A stretch of DNA of 64,000 nt from Deminuibacter sp966424055 (GCA_966424055.1 CBJLMB010000011.1:1-64000), one strand, 5' to 3'. Positions 37,801 through 46,544 are shown, counted from the stretch's first letter. Notes: a model not told the origin generated them from the letters alone. A program made the numbers and translations.

Positions 37801-39247
37801 AAATGACGGTTTGCGCCATGGGGCGGAACATCTTGCCCTCAATACCCACCAATGCCAGCAGTGGCAGGTAAACCACCAGTATGATGATGGTGCCGAATGC
37901 AGCGCTGCTCAGCATACGCGTGGCAGACTGTTCTACTTCTGCATCCATTTCAGGTTGGGTAAGCTGTGTAAGGCCTTTACGCAAGCCCAGGTGATGCATG
38001 GTGGCTTCAACAATAATTACAGCGCCATCTACGATCAGGCCGAAATCAATAGCACCCAGGCTCATCAGGTTGCCTGATACACCAAACACCTGCATCAGTG
38101 AGATGGCGTACAGCATCGACAGCGGGATCACCGATGCCACGATAAGGCCGGCGCGCAGGTTGCCTAGAAATACCACGAGCACAAAAATTACGATCAGGGC
38201 ACCCTCGACCAGGTTGCGGCTTACCGTGTCAATAGCACGGTTCACCAGCCTGGTTCTGTCAAGATAAGGTTCTATGGTAACGCCTTCAGGCAGGTTTTTC
38301 CCGATCTGTTCAATCCTGGCTTTTACTTTCTTGATCACCTGCGATGCATTGGCTCCTTTCAGCATCAGTACAATAGCCCCTGTTACTTCACCCTGGTCAT
38401 CACGTGTCATAGCGCCATAGCGTGTAGCATAACCATAACGTATTTCGCCCACATCGCGCAGCAGTACCGGTGTTCCATTGCTGCTGTTTTGAACAACGAT
38501 GTTTTGTATGTCTTCCATTTTGCCTATCAGGCCAATGCTGCGTACAAAATAAGCGGTAGGATTTTTATCTATATAAGCACCTCCGGTATTCTGGTTATTT
38601 TTTCTTAACGCATCAAATACCTGGGCAATGCTGAGGTTGAGACTGCGCAGTTTTTCAGGATTAAGTGCTACTTCATATTGTTTCAGGTAGCCGCCAAAGC
38701 TGCTTACATCCGCCACGCCTTCTACACCCAGCAATTGCCGGCGTATCACCCAGTCCTGGATCGTGCGCAGGTCCATGGCCGTGTATTTTTTTTCATAGCC
38801 AGGCTTGGTGTGTACAATGTACTGGAATATCTCACCCAACCCTGTTGTGATGGGCGCCATTTCGGGGCTGCCCATGCCGGCGGGTATCTGGTCCGATGCC
38901 TGTGACAGTCTTTCATTCACCTGTTGTCTTCCCCAGTATACATCCACATGCTCTTTAAAAACAATGGTTACCACAGAAAGACCGAACCGTGAAAAGGAGC
39001 GGATCTCTTTCAGGTCTGGTATGGTGGCCATAGTTTGTTCAATGGGAAAAGTGATAAACCTTTCAATATCTTCTGCCCCGTTGGAAGGGGATACCGTGAG
39101 TATCTGCACCTGGTTGTTGGTGATATCGGGCACAGCATCTATGGGTAGCTGCTTCACAGAATAAATGCCCCATGCCACCAGTGCAAGCACAAAAATTGCG
39201 ACCAGTAATTTATTGTTTACTGAAAACCGGATAATATTTTTTAACAT
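34889..39247 (-). CDS. CzcA/CusA-family metal efflux pump fused to TolC-like outer-membrane factor
   Basis: 1452 aa. Residues 1-1040 are a complete heavy-metal RND transporter (SVKQLPIDAVPDITNNQVQI at the start, and the HME signature DFGLIVDGAVIIVEATMHH in TM4, where the Asp is part of the proton relay; 12 membrane helices). At about residue 1040 the pump ends and a signal-peptide-like segment (ATLLLLLAAGITCSTKAQP) leads into a 400-residue outer-membrane factor of the CzcC/TolC type, with long helical repeats. Similar fusions are known from Bacteroidota. Substrate is a divalent or monovalent heavy metal; which one cannot be told. No frameshift is needed between the two parts. Confidence 0.92.
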   Translation of the reverse strand: MLKNIIRFSVNNKLLVAIFVLALVAWGIYSVKQLPIDAVPDITNNQVQILTVSPSNGAEDIERFITFPIEQTMATIPDLKEIRSFSRFGLSVVTIVFKEHVDVYWGRQQVNERLSQASDQIPAGMGSPEMAPITTGLGEIFQYIVHTKPGYEKKYTAMDLRTIQDWVIRRQLLGVEGVADVSSFGGYLKQYEVALNPEKLRSLNLSIAQVFDALRKNNQNTGGAYIDKNPTAYFVRSIGLIGKMEDIQNIVVQNSSNGTPVLLRDVGEIRYGYATRYGAMTRDDQGEVTGAIVLMLKGANASQVIKKVKARIEQIGKNLPEGVTIEPYLDRTRLVNRAIDTVSRNLVEGALIVIFVLVVFLGNLRAGLIVASVIPLSMLYAISLMQVFGVSGNLMSLGAIDFGLIVDGAVIIVEATMHHLGLRKGLTQLTQPEMDAEVEQSATRMLSSAAFGTIIILVVYLPLLALVGIEGKMFRPMAQTVIFAILGAFLLSLTYVPMMSALFLSRQTGGQKNSSTRIMHFLQGLYTPALQWVLRKPLVVITSVVALFIGCVFVFGRLGAEFIPQLDEGDFAVETRVLTGSSLSKTVEAATQSAALLKKQFPEVKEVVGKIGASEIPTDPMPVEACDLIILLKDKKEWTSAHSRVELASRMQAALEKAIPGVTYGFQQPIQMRFNELIAGARQDVVVKIFGEDLNLLSDYAGRIGNIIRDIKGTADIYIEQVTGLPQIVVTYKRERIAQYGLNVEDINQVIRTGFAGDRSGQVFEGEKRFDLVVRLDTANRKSIEDLRALYVTTASGNQVPLSQLADVELQTGPNQIQREDTRRRIIVGFNVRGRDVESIVNELQDKVNRQVKFQPGYYSTYGGTFENLQEAKGRLGIAVPVALLLIFLLLYFTFHSVKQGLLIFTAIPLSAIGGILALWIRGMPFSISAGVGFIALFGVAVLNGIVLMAEFNRLQQAGQTDLKQVILEGTRVRLRPVIMTATVASLGFLPMAISQGSGAEVQRPLATVVIGGLVTATLLTLLVLPALFLYFNKRKWRISKPATLLLLLAAGITCSTKAQPVKWTLPAAIDYALQHNSNVKAASLELASQKALQGTASEIGKTDFLLNHGQYNSIKTDNSITISQTIPFPTVFAKKAAAGRAMIKSREYRLQLSRDQLVLEIKKAWQQLLFSYALQNLLMQQDTVYAGFLKAASLRYKTGETNLLEKTSVETRRSEIVNRLVQNAADKEIAMENLQALLQTDTAVIPADTGFIPATPGWHSDTASVAGHPLLAMLQQEITVQEKNRQLATAARLPDITLGYYNQSLIGFQNIDGQEKYFGSGKRFQGIQLGLAIPLWSKPYQSRIRATALQRDAAAASYTATAVQLRSQYRQAVQDHKKYQSALTYYQSAALKNASLLIYQARTAFEKGESAFTEYLLALNQAASIRENYLQAVLQYNQNIALIEYLLTDKP

Positions 39248-39461
39248 ACCTTTTTTTTAGAACCGGGTATAGAAAAGCGCCGTCTCATGCCATCGCAGCA
39301 ACAGGTACATGCCATGCAACAGCTGCTATCGCAGGAAGGTAGCATGCATGAACAGTCTCCACTGCCATGAACCGGAATGAGCGCTGATAAATAGCGGATA
39401 GATGTACGCGCAGGTATAGTATGGCTATAAAAACAGCAAATACAATGGCGGTACAATAAAT

Positions 39462-39788
39462 TTAGCTCAGGCTAAGCTGCGGCGGCTGCCATATGGGAAG
39501 TGGTATACTCGATAAACCGGCCGAATAATAACTATAGTGTACCGGTTGTGATGGGGGAAAGGTAAATTGTATATCAGTGAAATAAGGCTTTGTAGAAAAA
39601 CTGGCGCAGCAGGTGCAATGACAGAAAGGAGAACAGAGATCTGTTGATTTTTCTGAATGCCCGTTTGTATGTGTGGGAGACAAAAGGCTGGCAGTTACAG
39701 GTGCATTCGTATTCCCATCCCTGTCGCCGCAGGGCAGGCAACCCAGTACAATTACCAGGATAGCAATCAGAAAACTAATGCAACGCAT
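39462..39788 (-). CDS. Small secreted Cys-rich protein, DUF6660-like
   Basis: 108 aa from the ATG at 39788 (MRCISFLIAILVIVLGCLPCGD); an upstream TTT-rich extension is not needed. A hydrophobic N-terminus is followed by CLPCGD and a DLCSPFCHCTCCASF cluster. This order (CxPC, then LCSPFCxCxCC) matches the DUF6660 proteins found in front of CzcA-type operons in Bacteroidota. A metal-binding role in the periplasm is suggested by the cysteines and the neighbours. It lies 215 bp upstream of the pump gene, same strand. Confidence 0.75.
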   Translation of the reverse strand: MRCISFLIAILVIVLGCLPCGDRDGNTNAPVTASLLSPTHTNGHSEKSTDLCSPFCHCTCCASFSTKPYFTDIQFTFPPSQPVHYSYYSAGLSSIPLPIWQPPQLSLS

Positions 39789-39895
39789 ATTGCAAAAATA
39801 AAATGAAAACAATTGGCAGCATCAATAGACCTCCTGATTATTTGTTTAACCATGTTGCAAAAATGGCTGAAACATCGGTTGCGGGCCGTTTTTGC

Positions 39896-40504
39896 TTATT
39901 TTTTCCTGAACCGGCCAAACAAAAATTGTTGCTGCGCACCTGTGGGGGTGGTATGTATTTCTTCTGTGCTATCCAACAGTTCAAATTGTTGCCTGAATAC
40001 TTCGTTAAGTGTTGTAGCGGAATATTGTTGTACAGGCAGGCCGCTGCATCTGGCCGGGCCGTTCACAGAAAAAGTACCGATGATCAAATAACCACCGTTA
40101 TTGATGTGCCGCGCTGTTGTAGCAGCGTAGGCAGCAACCTGTGCAGGCCGGGTAAGAAAATGAAATGCAGCCCTGTCGTACCAGAGGTCGAAACGGTTGT
40201 CGCTGCTGAACCGGGTGATATCCTGTACTATCCATTGAATGCTGGCTGCGGCGGACCCCAGCTTTGTTCTGGCGCGTTCAATGGCCTGTGCTGATATATC
40301 CAGCACACTGAGGTGCGTATATCCTTTCTCCAGCAGTGCACCGCTGAGAAAACTGTCGCCGCCGCCAACATCCAGTATGGGTGCGTCTTTGGATAATGGT
40401 AAACTAAGAATGCGTTCTACATCTTTATGCGGGTAAGATTGATACCAGCTGAAATCTGTTTCATCCTTCGTATGGTAAATATTATCCCAGTAAGCCTGAT
40501 CCAT
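39896..40504 (-). CDS. Class I SAM-dependent methyltransferase
   Basis: 202 aa with an ATG start. WDNIYHTKDETDFSWYQ at the front, then motif I as LDVGGGDSFLSGALLEKGY (SAM-binding), motif II acid in LSVLDIS, and the DRAAFHFL post-motif. It resembles the TPMT/TehB-like methyltransferases that begin with a Y..... W.......W block and often act on thiols, metalloids or small acids; the substrate is not determinable. Followed at its 3' side by the DUF6660-like gene (107-bp gap, same strand), so it may belong to the metal operon. Confidence 0.88.
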   Translation of the reverse strand: MDQAYWDNIYHTKDETDFSWYQSYPHKDVERILSLPLSKDAPILDVGGGDSFLSGALLEKGYTHLSVLDISAQAIERARTKLGSAAASIQWIVQDITRFSSDNRFDLWYDRAAFHFLTRPAQVAAYAATTARHINNGGYLIIGTFSVNGPARCSGLPVQQYSATTLNEVFRQQFELLDSTEEIHTTPTGAQQQFLFGRFRKK

Positions 40505-40557
40505 ATGTTCCTTTTAACAAAAAAATACAATACTTCTGCAAAAATACGGATAGCAAC

Positions 40558-40587
40558 AAAGGGGCTGTCATTTTTAACAGCCCCTTT
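40558..40587. terminator. Stem-loop with AAAGGGGCTGT arms
   Basis: AAAGGGGCTGT, a loop CATTTTTA and ACAGCCCCTTT form a perfect 11-bp stem. It lies just upstream of the methyltransferase start on the minus strand and 120 bp past the end of the minus-strand gene at 40708-40980, so it most likely ends that transcript. Confidence 0.7.
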
Positions 40588-40707
40588 AGGCATAGGCCTT
40601 CGTGAAGCAGTGGCACTTGACTACCTTGATTGGTGCAGGCACGCATACTGACCTCAGGCATATTGCCTTTTCAAGAAATCACATGAAACAAGCAAAGCTT
40701 GGATTGG

Positions 40708-40980
40708 TTACCTGGATAATACAGCGGTATCCCGGTGTTGAGCGGATACGGTATCGGGCTGGTAAAAGCTGGCAGTGTCTTTTGCGCTGACCACACTGTC
40801 AGGGGCTGAGAAGTTGAGCGTGTCAGGTTTTGCAAAGAGGGACGAATCGGCGGCAGAGAACGCAGCGGTGTCGCTGTTGTTGCGCAATGGAGCCTTAGCT
40901 GCACGTGCATTTTCATTTGTTACATGTAGTATTGCGGCCGTCAATATCAGGCCGAATACAGCGGTGCATGTTTTCTTCAT
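40708..40980 (-). CDS. Small secreted protein of low complexity
   Basis: 90 aa from the ATG at 40980 (MKKTCTAVFGLILTAAILHV), a clear signal peptide; an extension to 41130 is not supported. The mature part is unstructured with repeated Asp/Ser/Ala/Thr phrases (SDTAAFS, PDTLNFSAPD, KDTASFYQPD). No family recognised. The plus-strand frame over the same bases lacks any signal and was rejected. Single gene. Confidence 0.6.
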   Translation of the reverse strand: MKKTCTAVFGLILTAAILHVTNENARAAKAPLRNNSDTAAFSAADSSLFAKPDTLNFSAPDSVVSAKDTASFYQPDTVSAQHRDTAVLSR

Positions 40981-41129
40981 AGTTCTTGGTTTTTTAAATG
41001 AACAATTAGATGCTAACCAAGAGCATGTATACAACAAAAATGCCATGCGATTTTCCCCGTTTGAAACAAGGCGCAGCACTAAAAATGGTGTAGAATATTT
41101 TCCAGCCCTGCGTGGTAATTGACAACACA

Positions 41130-41566
41130 TAGGTAGGCTGCAGTAGGCAGTCTGTAGTCGGCAGTCTGCAGCGGGCAGTTGGCAGTCTGCACTTAAAAAA
41201 AAGGCAGGAATTAAAATGCGCAGGTTTGTTGTTTTTACTTGTGTATAACTGAGCGCTCATGGCCCATTTATGGCTGCAAGCTATGGGCTTTTAGCTGTTA
41301 GGAGGGCTAACTAACTGCTCATAGCTCATAGCTCATAACCCAAGTTGCGGGATAATCCATGTATTTATAGCTGCAAGCCATGAGCTTCCAGCTATGAGGC
41401 AGGAATGTCTTGTCCTGTTAAATAGCATAAATTGTTTTGCGAGGCCATCCTGAAAACGATCATCCTTTCTGCGTTTTCCGCGTGTTCCGCGAGATGTATT
41501 TCTCGCAGCTCATCGCTATCAGCTCGCCGCTATAACTGGCAACTTGAGCTCATAGCTTATGGAGGA
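41130..41566. repeat. Gap with GCTCATAGCT / GCAGTCTG repeat phrases
   Basis: Contains GGCAGTCTGTAGTCGGCAGT-like direct repeats at 41150-41195, CTCATAGCTCATAGCTCATA at 41319-41336 and the phrase GCTGCAAGC(C/T)ATG twice, followed by CGTTTTCCGCGTGTTCCGCG (41472-41491). The GCTGCAAGCC and CGCGGAA phrases also form the repeat at 60827-61100. No gene is seen. Confidence 0.55.
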
Positions 41567-42622
41567 TTATTTCACCTGCTTTTTGCCAGGGGCTTTTTCT
41601 TTTTTAAGTGAAGAGGTGCGCACGATCAGTTCAGACTGTATGATGATGGTTGTAGACAAGGGATGTGTTTTGCCTGTTACCTGGTCAATGATGTTCTGCC
41701 CTACAATTTTGCCCATTTCAAAACCGGGGTAATTGATGGTGGTGAGTGCCGGTTCTACGATCTTGGCGATGACATCATTGTTAAAACCCACGAAGGCTAT
41801 ATCCTGCGGAATGCGGAACTTTTTTTCCTTGAGCACCTGCATACAAACAGCGGCGCAAAAATCATTGGTAACAAATACGCCATCCGGTGCAGGACGCATA
41901 CGGCTGATGCGGTTGGCCGCTTCAATACAGGCTGCTTCGCTCAGGTCGTTCACTATCAGCCAGCCGGATTGAAAAGGTATTTTGTATTCGGCCAGCGCCT
42001 GTTTGTATCCTTTTAAACGGTCGGCGTATACATTACGTTTCAGGTTGCCTGTTACATGCATTATCCTGCGGCATCCCTGTTCCAGCAAATGCCGTGTGGC
42101 TTCATAGCCTGCCTGCATATTGTCGATCACTACTTTGGTGCCTTTGCAACTGGCTTCCACGCGGTCGAAATATACCACCGGTATCCCTTTTTTGATAAAA
42201 GGATCGAAATGGGAGAGATCATCTGTATCGTATGCCAGCGAACTGACCAGTCCATCTACTCTTTTATGAAACAGGTTCAGTGCATTGGCTGCTTCTTTGG
42301 CATAGCTTTCAGATGAATGGGCAATGATCAGGTCATAACCTGCTGCAGTGGTGATATTTTCAATACCCGCGATAACTGAAGTGATAAAATGGCTGTTGAG
42401 CTCATGCACCATTACACCGATAGTATTGGTATGCTGGCGGCGCAGGTTGCTGGCGAAATTGTTTGACCGGTAGCCCAGTTCAGTAGCCAGTTTATTGATC
42501 CGCTCTTTTGTTTTTTTGCTGATGGCAGGATGGTTCTTTAAAGCCCTGCTAACAGTAGCGGGTGATATGCCCAGTGATTCGGCTATATCGTAGATCGTGA
42601 TTTCCTTGTCTTTTTTTGTCAT
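41567..42622 (-). CDS. LacI-family transcriptional regulator of the xylose genes
   Basis: 351 aa. The helix-turn-helix lies at residues 8-30 (IYDIAESLGISPATVSRAL), followed by a hinge (LGYRSNNFASNLRR). The sugar-binding periplasmic-type domain covers about 60-340 (TIGVMVHELNSHFITSVI, FVTNDFCAAV, FVGFNNDV). It is divergent from xylB, and a LacI-type operator lies in the 149-bp shared region. Expected role: repressor released by xylose or a derivative. Known xylose regulators in many bacteria are ROK or AraC types, so this arrangement identifies the ligand only by context. Confidence 0.9.
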   Translation of the reverse strand: MTKKDKEITIYDIAESLGISPATVSRALKNHPAISKKTKERINKLATELGYRSNNFASNLRRQHTNTIGVMVHELNSHFITSVIAGIENITTAAGYDLIIAHSSESYAKEAANALNLFHKRVDGLVSSLAYDTDDLSHFDPFIKKGIPVVYFDRVEASCKGTKVVIDNMQAGYEATRHLLEQGCRRIMHVTGNLKRNVYADRLKGYKQALAEYKIPFQSGWLIVNDLSEAACIEAANRISRMRPAPDGVFVTNDFCAAVCMQVLKEKKFRIPQDIAFVGFNNDVIAKIVEPALTTINYPGFEMGKIVGQNIIDQVTGKTHPLSTTIIIQSELIVRTSSLKKEKAPGKKQVK

Positions 42623-42689
42623 GCCTGGATAAGATAACCGTTTATCTGCCGGTTGAACAAATAAAAATAATGCTTTTCGTAAAAATATT

Positions 42690-42707
42690 TATGCAATCGG
42701 TTGCATA
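42690..42707. promoter_or_regulatory. LacI-type operator between regulator and xylBA
   Basis: TATGCAATCGGTTGCATA is palindromic except at two central positions and fits the TGnAAnCGnTTnCA LacI/CcpA-type consensus. It lies 68 bp upstream of the regulator start and 65 bp upstream of the xylB ATG. A TATATTCG at 42723-42730, about 18 bases past the TTGC of the right arm, could be the xylB -7 element, which would place the operator over the -33 region. Confidence 0.8.
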
Positions 42708-42771
42708 TTCTGACAGAAGTTTTATATTCGGTGCTTCAAACAGCATTTTTTTGCCTCAATTATTCGCAGGT

Positions 42772-44247
42772 ATGTTATTGTTAGGAATAGATCTCGGTAC
42801 CTCTTCGGTTAAAGTGTCTGTGGTAGACAGCGCCACCCAGCAGAGCCTGGTTGTAGTGCAATACCCGCAGGAAGAAGCAACGATCACCTCGCTTAAACCC
42901 GGCTGGGCCGAGCAATCGCCCGATACCTGGTGGGCTCACACCCAGGAAGCCATCCGTTTGGCCAATGCATCGGGTAAATACCAGCCCGGTGATATTGCTG
43001 CAATAGGTATTGCTTACCAGATGCACGGCCTTGTAGTGGTAGACAAAGAACAGCGGGTACTGCGTGATGCCATTATCTGGTGCGATAGCCGGGCTATTCC
43101 CTTTGGCAACAAAGCATTTGAAGCGCTGGGTGCAACTTATTGTCTTTCGAACCTGCTCAATTCACCAGGCAATTTTACTGCTGCCAAGCTGGCCTGGGTA
43201 CGGCAGGAAGAGCCTGAACTATACAACCGTATTGACAAGATCATGCTGCCAGGCGATTTTATCGCGATGAAACTGACCGGCGATATCACCACAAGTATAT
43301 CGGCTTTATCAGAAGGCATATTCTGGGATTTCCGGCACAACAGGGTTTCAACTGAACTGATGCAGTTTTTTGGTTTCGATCATTCCCTGATACCGGCAAA
43401 AAAACAGGTGTTCACTGCACATGGTTATGTGAATAAAACCATTGCGTCGGCCCTGGGACTTAAAGCTGGTGTCCCGGTTACTTATAAAGCAGGCGACCAA
43501 CCTAATAATGCCCTTTCACTGAATGTGCTGGAGCCGGGTGAGGTGGCTGCAACCGCTGGTACTTCGGGTGTTATTTATGGTGTAAGCGACCAGCTTGCCT
43601 ACGACCCGTTGTCACGTGTAAATACATTCGCTCATGTCAACTATACTGATGAACAGCTTCGCCTGGGCGTATTGCTGTGCATCAATGGTACCGGTATTTT
43701 AAACCGGTGGATGAAAACAAATTTTTCCGTAGCAGATTATGCAGAGATGAACAGGCTGGCTGCCAGCATTCCACCCGGTAGTGAAGGTGTGCAGGTGCTG
43801 CCTTTTGGCAATGGCGCTGAACGGATACTGGAAAATAAAATAGCCGGTGCACAACTGCTCAATATCGATCTCAACCTGCACACACAGGCACACCTGCTGC
43901 GCGCAGGGCAGGAGGGCATAGCTTTTGCTTTCCGTTACGGGCTCGATATTATGCGCAATACAGGCATACAGCCTGCGGTGATACGTGCAGGCCATACCAA
44001 TATGTTTTTGAGCAAGGTGTTCACCGGCGCATTTGTCAATGCCACCAATGTACCGGTAGAACTGTTCGATTGCGATGGCAGTATGGGTGCGGCTTTGGGG
44101 GCAGGCATAGGTGCAGGTTTGTTTGCCAGTGAAAAAGAAGCGTTCAGCAATGCCCGCCCGCGGCAGCTGGTAACACCCGATCAGCCTGCATTGTACGATG
44201 AGCTATACGGGCAATGGAAGCAACAGCTGGAGAAACAGCTGGCTTAA
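42772..44247 (+). CDS. xylB: Xylulokinase
   Basis: 491 aa from the ATG at 42772 (MLLLGIDLGTSSVKVSV), the correct start; an extension to 42616 would run through the operator. FGGY kinase fold: phosphate loop GIDLGTSSVK, MHGLVVVDKEQ (substrate region), DAIIWCDSRA, then GDQPNNALS and the ATAGTSGV adenosine motif. It phosphorylates D-xylulose to D-xylulose 5-phosphate, feeding the pentose phosphate pathway. The xylose isomerase gene follows 60 bp downstream. Length and motifs fit XylB rather than glycerol kinase or L-fuculokinase. Confidence 0.92.
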   Translation: MLLLGIDLGTSSVKVSVVDSATQQSLVVVQYPQEEATITSLKPGWAEQSPDTWWAHTQEAIRLANASGKYQPGDIAAIGIAYQMHGLVVVDKEQRVLRDAIIWCDSRAIPFGNKAFEALGATYCLSNLLNSPGNFTAAKLAWVRQEEPELYNRIDKIMLPGDFIAMKLTGDITTSISALSEGIFWDFRHNRVSTELMQFFGFDHSLIPAKKQVFTAHGYVNKTIASALGLKAGVPVTYKAGDQPNNALSLNVLEPGEVAATAGTSGVIYGVSDQLAYDPLSRVNTFAHVNYTDEQLRLGVLLCINGTGILNRWMKTNFSVADYAEMNRLAASIPPGSEGVQVLPFGNGAERILENKIAGAQLLNIDLNLHTQAHLLRAGQEGIAFAFRYGLDIMRNTGIQPAVIRAGHTNMFLSKVFTGAFVNATNVPVELFDCDGSMGAALGAGIGAGLFASEKEAFSNARPRQLVTPDQPALYDELYGQWKQQLEKQLA

Positions 44248-44307
44248 TACAGCGTATCTGTCGACAGTTGTTCAGTGATCAAATCAGTATATCATAAACC
44301 AAATATT

Positions 44308-45636
44308 ATGTCAGTTTTAATTGGAGAAAAGGAATATTTCAAAGAGATCGGCCAAATAAAATATGAAGGCCCTCAAACAGATAACCCGCTGGCGTTCCGC
44401 TGGTATGATGCAGATAGAATAGTAGCCGGTAAAACTATGAAAGAACACCTGCGGTTTGCCTGTTCTTACTGGCACTCGTTCTGTGGCAATGGTGGCGATC
44501 CTTTCGGTGAACCCACACATCTGTACCCCTGGAATGAACATGCAGATGCTATTCAGCGCGCAAAGGATAAAATGGATGCTGCTTTTGAATTTATTACCAA
44601 AATGAACCTGCCTTTTTATTGTTTTCATGATGTGGATGTAGTGGATTATACCAATGATATCACAGAGAATGAAAAAAGATTGCAGGCGATGACAGCCTAT
44701 GCCAAACAAAAACAGCTTGGCAGCGGTGTGAAATTGTTGTGGGGTACGGCCAATCTTTTTTCGCATCGCCGTTATATGAATGGAGCGGCCACCAATCCCG
44801 ATTTTCATGTGCTTACACATGCAGCAGCACAGGTAAAAGCCGCACTGGACGCCACGATTGAACTGGGTGGAGAGAACTACGTGTTCTGGGGTGGCCGCGA
44901 AGGTTATATGAGCCTGCTGAACACCAATATGAAAAGGGAGCAGGAGCACCTGGCACGTTTTTTACACACTGCAAAAGACTATGCACGCAAGCGCGGTTTT
45001 TCCGGAACATTTTTTATTGAACCCAAACCCTGCGAGCCAACCAAACACCAGTACGATTATGATGCAGCCACGGTGATCAGTTTTTTACGGCAGTACGACC
45101 TGCTGAACGATTTTAAACTGAACCTGGAAGTGAACCATGCCACACTGGCCGGCCATACATTCACCCACGAGCTGCAGGTGGCTGCCGATGCAGGATTGCT
45201 GGGCTCTATCGATGCCAACCGCGGCGATTACCAGAATGGCTGGGATACCGACCAGTTCCCGAACAACATCAATGAAATAACAGAGGCCATGCTCATTATA
45301 CTGGAAGCCGGTGGTTTTGCAGGTGGCGGCATTAATTTCGATGCCAAACGCAGGCGCAATTCTACCGATCCGGAAGACCTGTTCTATGCCCATATTGGCG
45401 GAATGGATGTGTTTGCACGTGCACTTATTGTAGCCGATACTATTTTGCAACAAAGTGATTATAAGAAGATCCGTGCAGAAAGATATGCTTCTTTTGACAG
45501 CGGTAAGGGAAAGGCATTTGAAGATGGAACATTGAGCCTGGAAGACCTGCGCAATTATGCCGCCGCGCAGGGCGAACCCGCTATAAAAAGCGGTCGCCAG
45601 GAATACCTGGAAAACCTGGTGAACAGGTTTATTTAA
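44308..45636 (+). CDS. xylA: Xylose isomerase
   Basis: 442 aa from the ATG at 44308 (MSVLIGEKEY). Group II (long) type. Catalytic and metal motifs: FHDVDV (catalytic His, about residue 101), VFWGGREGY (signature, about 195-203), EPKPCEPTKHQYDYD, and LEVNHATLAGHTFTHEL. It interconverts D-xylose and D-xylulose using two divalent metal ions. Operon with xylB under the LacI-type regulator. No xylose transporter lies in the window. A hairpin-repeat H copy follows directly and separates it from convergent dapD. Confidence 0.95.
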   Translation: MSVLIGEKEYFKEIGQIKYEGPQTDNPLAFRWYDADRIVAGKTMKEHLRFACSYWHSFCGNGGDPFGEPTHLYPWNEHADAIQRAKDKMDAAFEFITKMNLPFYCFHDVDVVDYTNDITENEKRLQAMTAYAKQKQLGSGVKLLWGTANLFSHRRYMNGAATNPDFHVLTHAAAQVKAALDATIELGGENYVFWGGREGYMSLLNTNMKREQEHLARFLHTAKDYARKRGFSGTFFIEPKPCEPTKHQYDYDAATVISFLRQYDLLNDFKLNLEVNHATLAGHTFTHELQVAADAGLLGSIDANRGDYQNGWDTDQFPNNINEITEAMLIILEAGGFAGGGINFDAKRRRNSTDPEDLFYAHIGGMDVFARALIVADTILQQSDYKKIRAERYASFDSGKGKAFEDGTLSLEDLRNYAAAQGEPAIKSGRQEYLENLVNRFI

Positions 45637-45638
45637 AC

Positions 45639-45672
45639 AGAGTGGGGCACTCTCTGAAGAGTGCCCCACTCT
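45639..45672. terminator. Hairpin repeat H, copy 2 (bidirectional terminator)
   Basis: A 34-base palindrome with AGAGTGGGGCACTCT and AGAGTGCCCCACTCT arms, 2 bp after the xylA stop and 6 bp before the end of convergent dapD. Identical in all 34 bases to the copy at 57594-57627. Confidence 0.8.
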
Positions 45673-45678
45673 TTATGC

Positions 45679-46491
45679 TTACACACTCACATTAAAATCA
45701 CGCAGTGCATCATTCAAACTTGTTTTCAGGTCGGTGCTGGCTTTACGCTGACCGATGATCAGTGCACAGCTTACCTGGTATTCACCAGCAGGGAATTTTT
45801 TGGTATAGCTACCGGGTATCACCACGCTTCTGGCTGGTACACGGCCTTTTGTTTCAACGGGTGTAGCCCCGCTTACATCAATGATCTTGGTAGATTGTGT
45901 CAGCACCACATTGGCCCCCAGTACAGCTTCTTTTTCTACTACCACACCTTCCACCACAATACAGCGGCTGCCAATAAAACAGCCATCTTCAATAATTACC
46001 GGTGAAGCTTGCAATGGCTCCAGCACACCACCTATGCCTACACCACCGCTCAGGTGAACGCCTTTGCCTATCTGGGCGCAGCTGCCTACTGTGGCCCAGG
46101 TATCTACCATGGTTCCTTCATCTACATAAGCACCGATGTTTACATAGCTGGGCATCAGTACAACATTTTTAGCAATATAAGCACCATAACGGGCTACCGC
46201 ATGCGGAACGGCCCTTACGCCTAAAGCAGCATAATTTTTCTTCAACAGCATTTTATCATGAAACTCAAACGGTGCCAGCTCCCAGGTTTGCATTTGCTGG
46301 ATGCCGAAATAAAGCAGGATAGCCTGTTTTACCCATTCATTCACCACCCAGCCGTTTTCACCAGGGGCGGCGGTTCGCAGCCGGCCTTTGTCTACTTCTT
46401 CTATGACAGTCCTTACCGCATCGGTATAGGTGACATCCTTGAGCAATTCCCTGTTATTCCAGGCAGCCAGTATCAGTTCTTTCAGTTCCAT
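45679..46491 (-). CDS. dapD: Tetrahydrodipicolinate N-succinyltransferase
   Basis: 270 aa. A helical N-terminal domain is followed by left-handed beta-helix hexapeptide repeats (about 110-220: VLMPSYVNIGAYVDEGTMVD, SCAQIGKGVHLSGGVGIGGV, then EDGCFIGSRCIVVEGVVVEK). Transfers succinyl from succinyl-CoA to tetrahydrodipicolinate in the lysine and meso-diaminopimelate pathway, hence needed for the cell wall. Start ATG. Single gene, convergent with xylA. Confidence 0.94.
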   Translation of the reverse strand: MELKELILAAWNNRELLKDVTYTDAVRTVIEEVDKGRLRTAAPGENGWVVNEWVKQAILLYFGIQQMQTWELAPFEFHDKMLLKKNYAALGVRAVPHAVARYGAYIAKNVVLMPSYVNIGAYVDEGTMVDTWATVGSCAQIGKGVHLSGGVGIGGVLEPLQASPVIIEDGCFIGSRCIVVEGVVVEKEAVLGANVVLTQSTKIIDVSGATPVETKGRVPARSVVIPGSYTKKFPAGEYQVSCALIIGQRKASTDLKTSLNDALRDFNVSV

Positions 46492-46544
46492 TGATCAATT
46501 TTTCTGCAAACATAAGGGAAACGGGAGGATTGTGGAGGCAATTT

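Noticed and set aside
40775..41122. Plus-strand frame opposite the small secreted protein gene
   Set aside because: The minus strand has a clear signal peptide and better composition, so the plus frame is taken as antisense noise.
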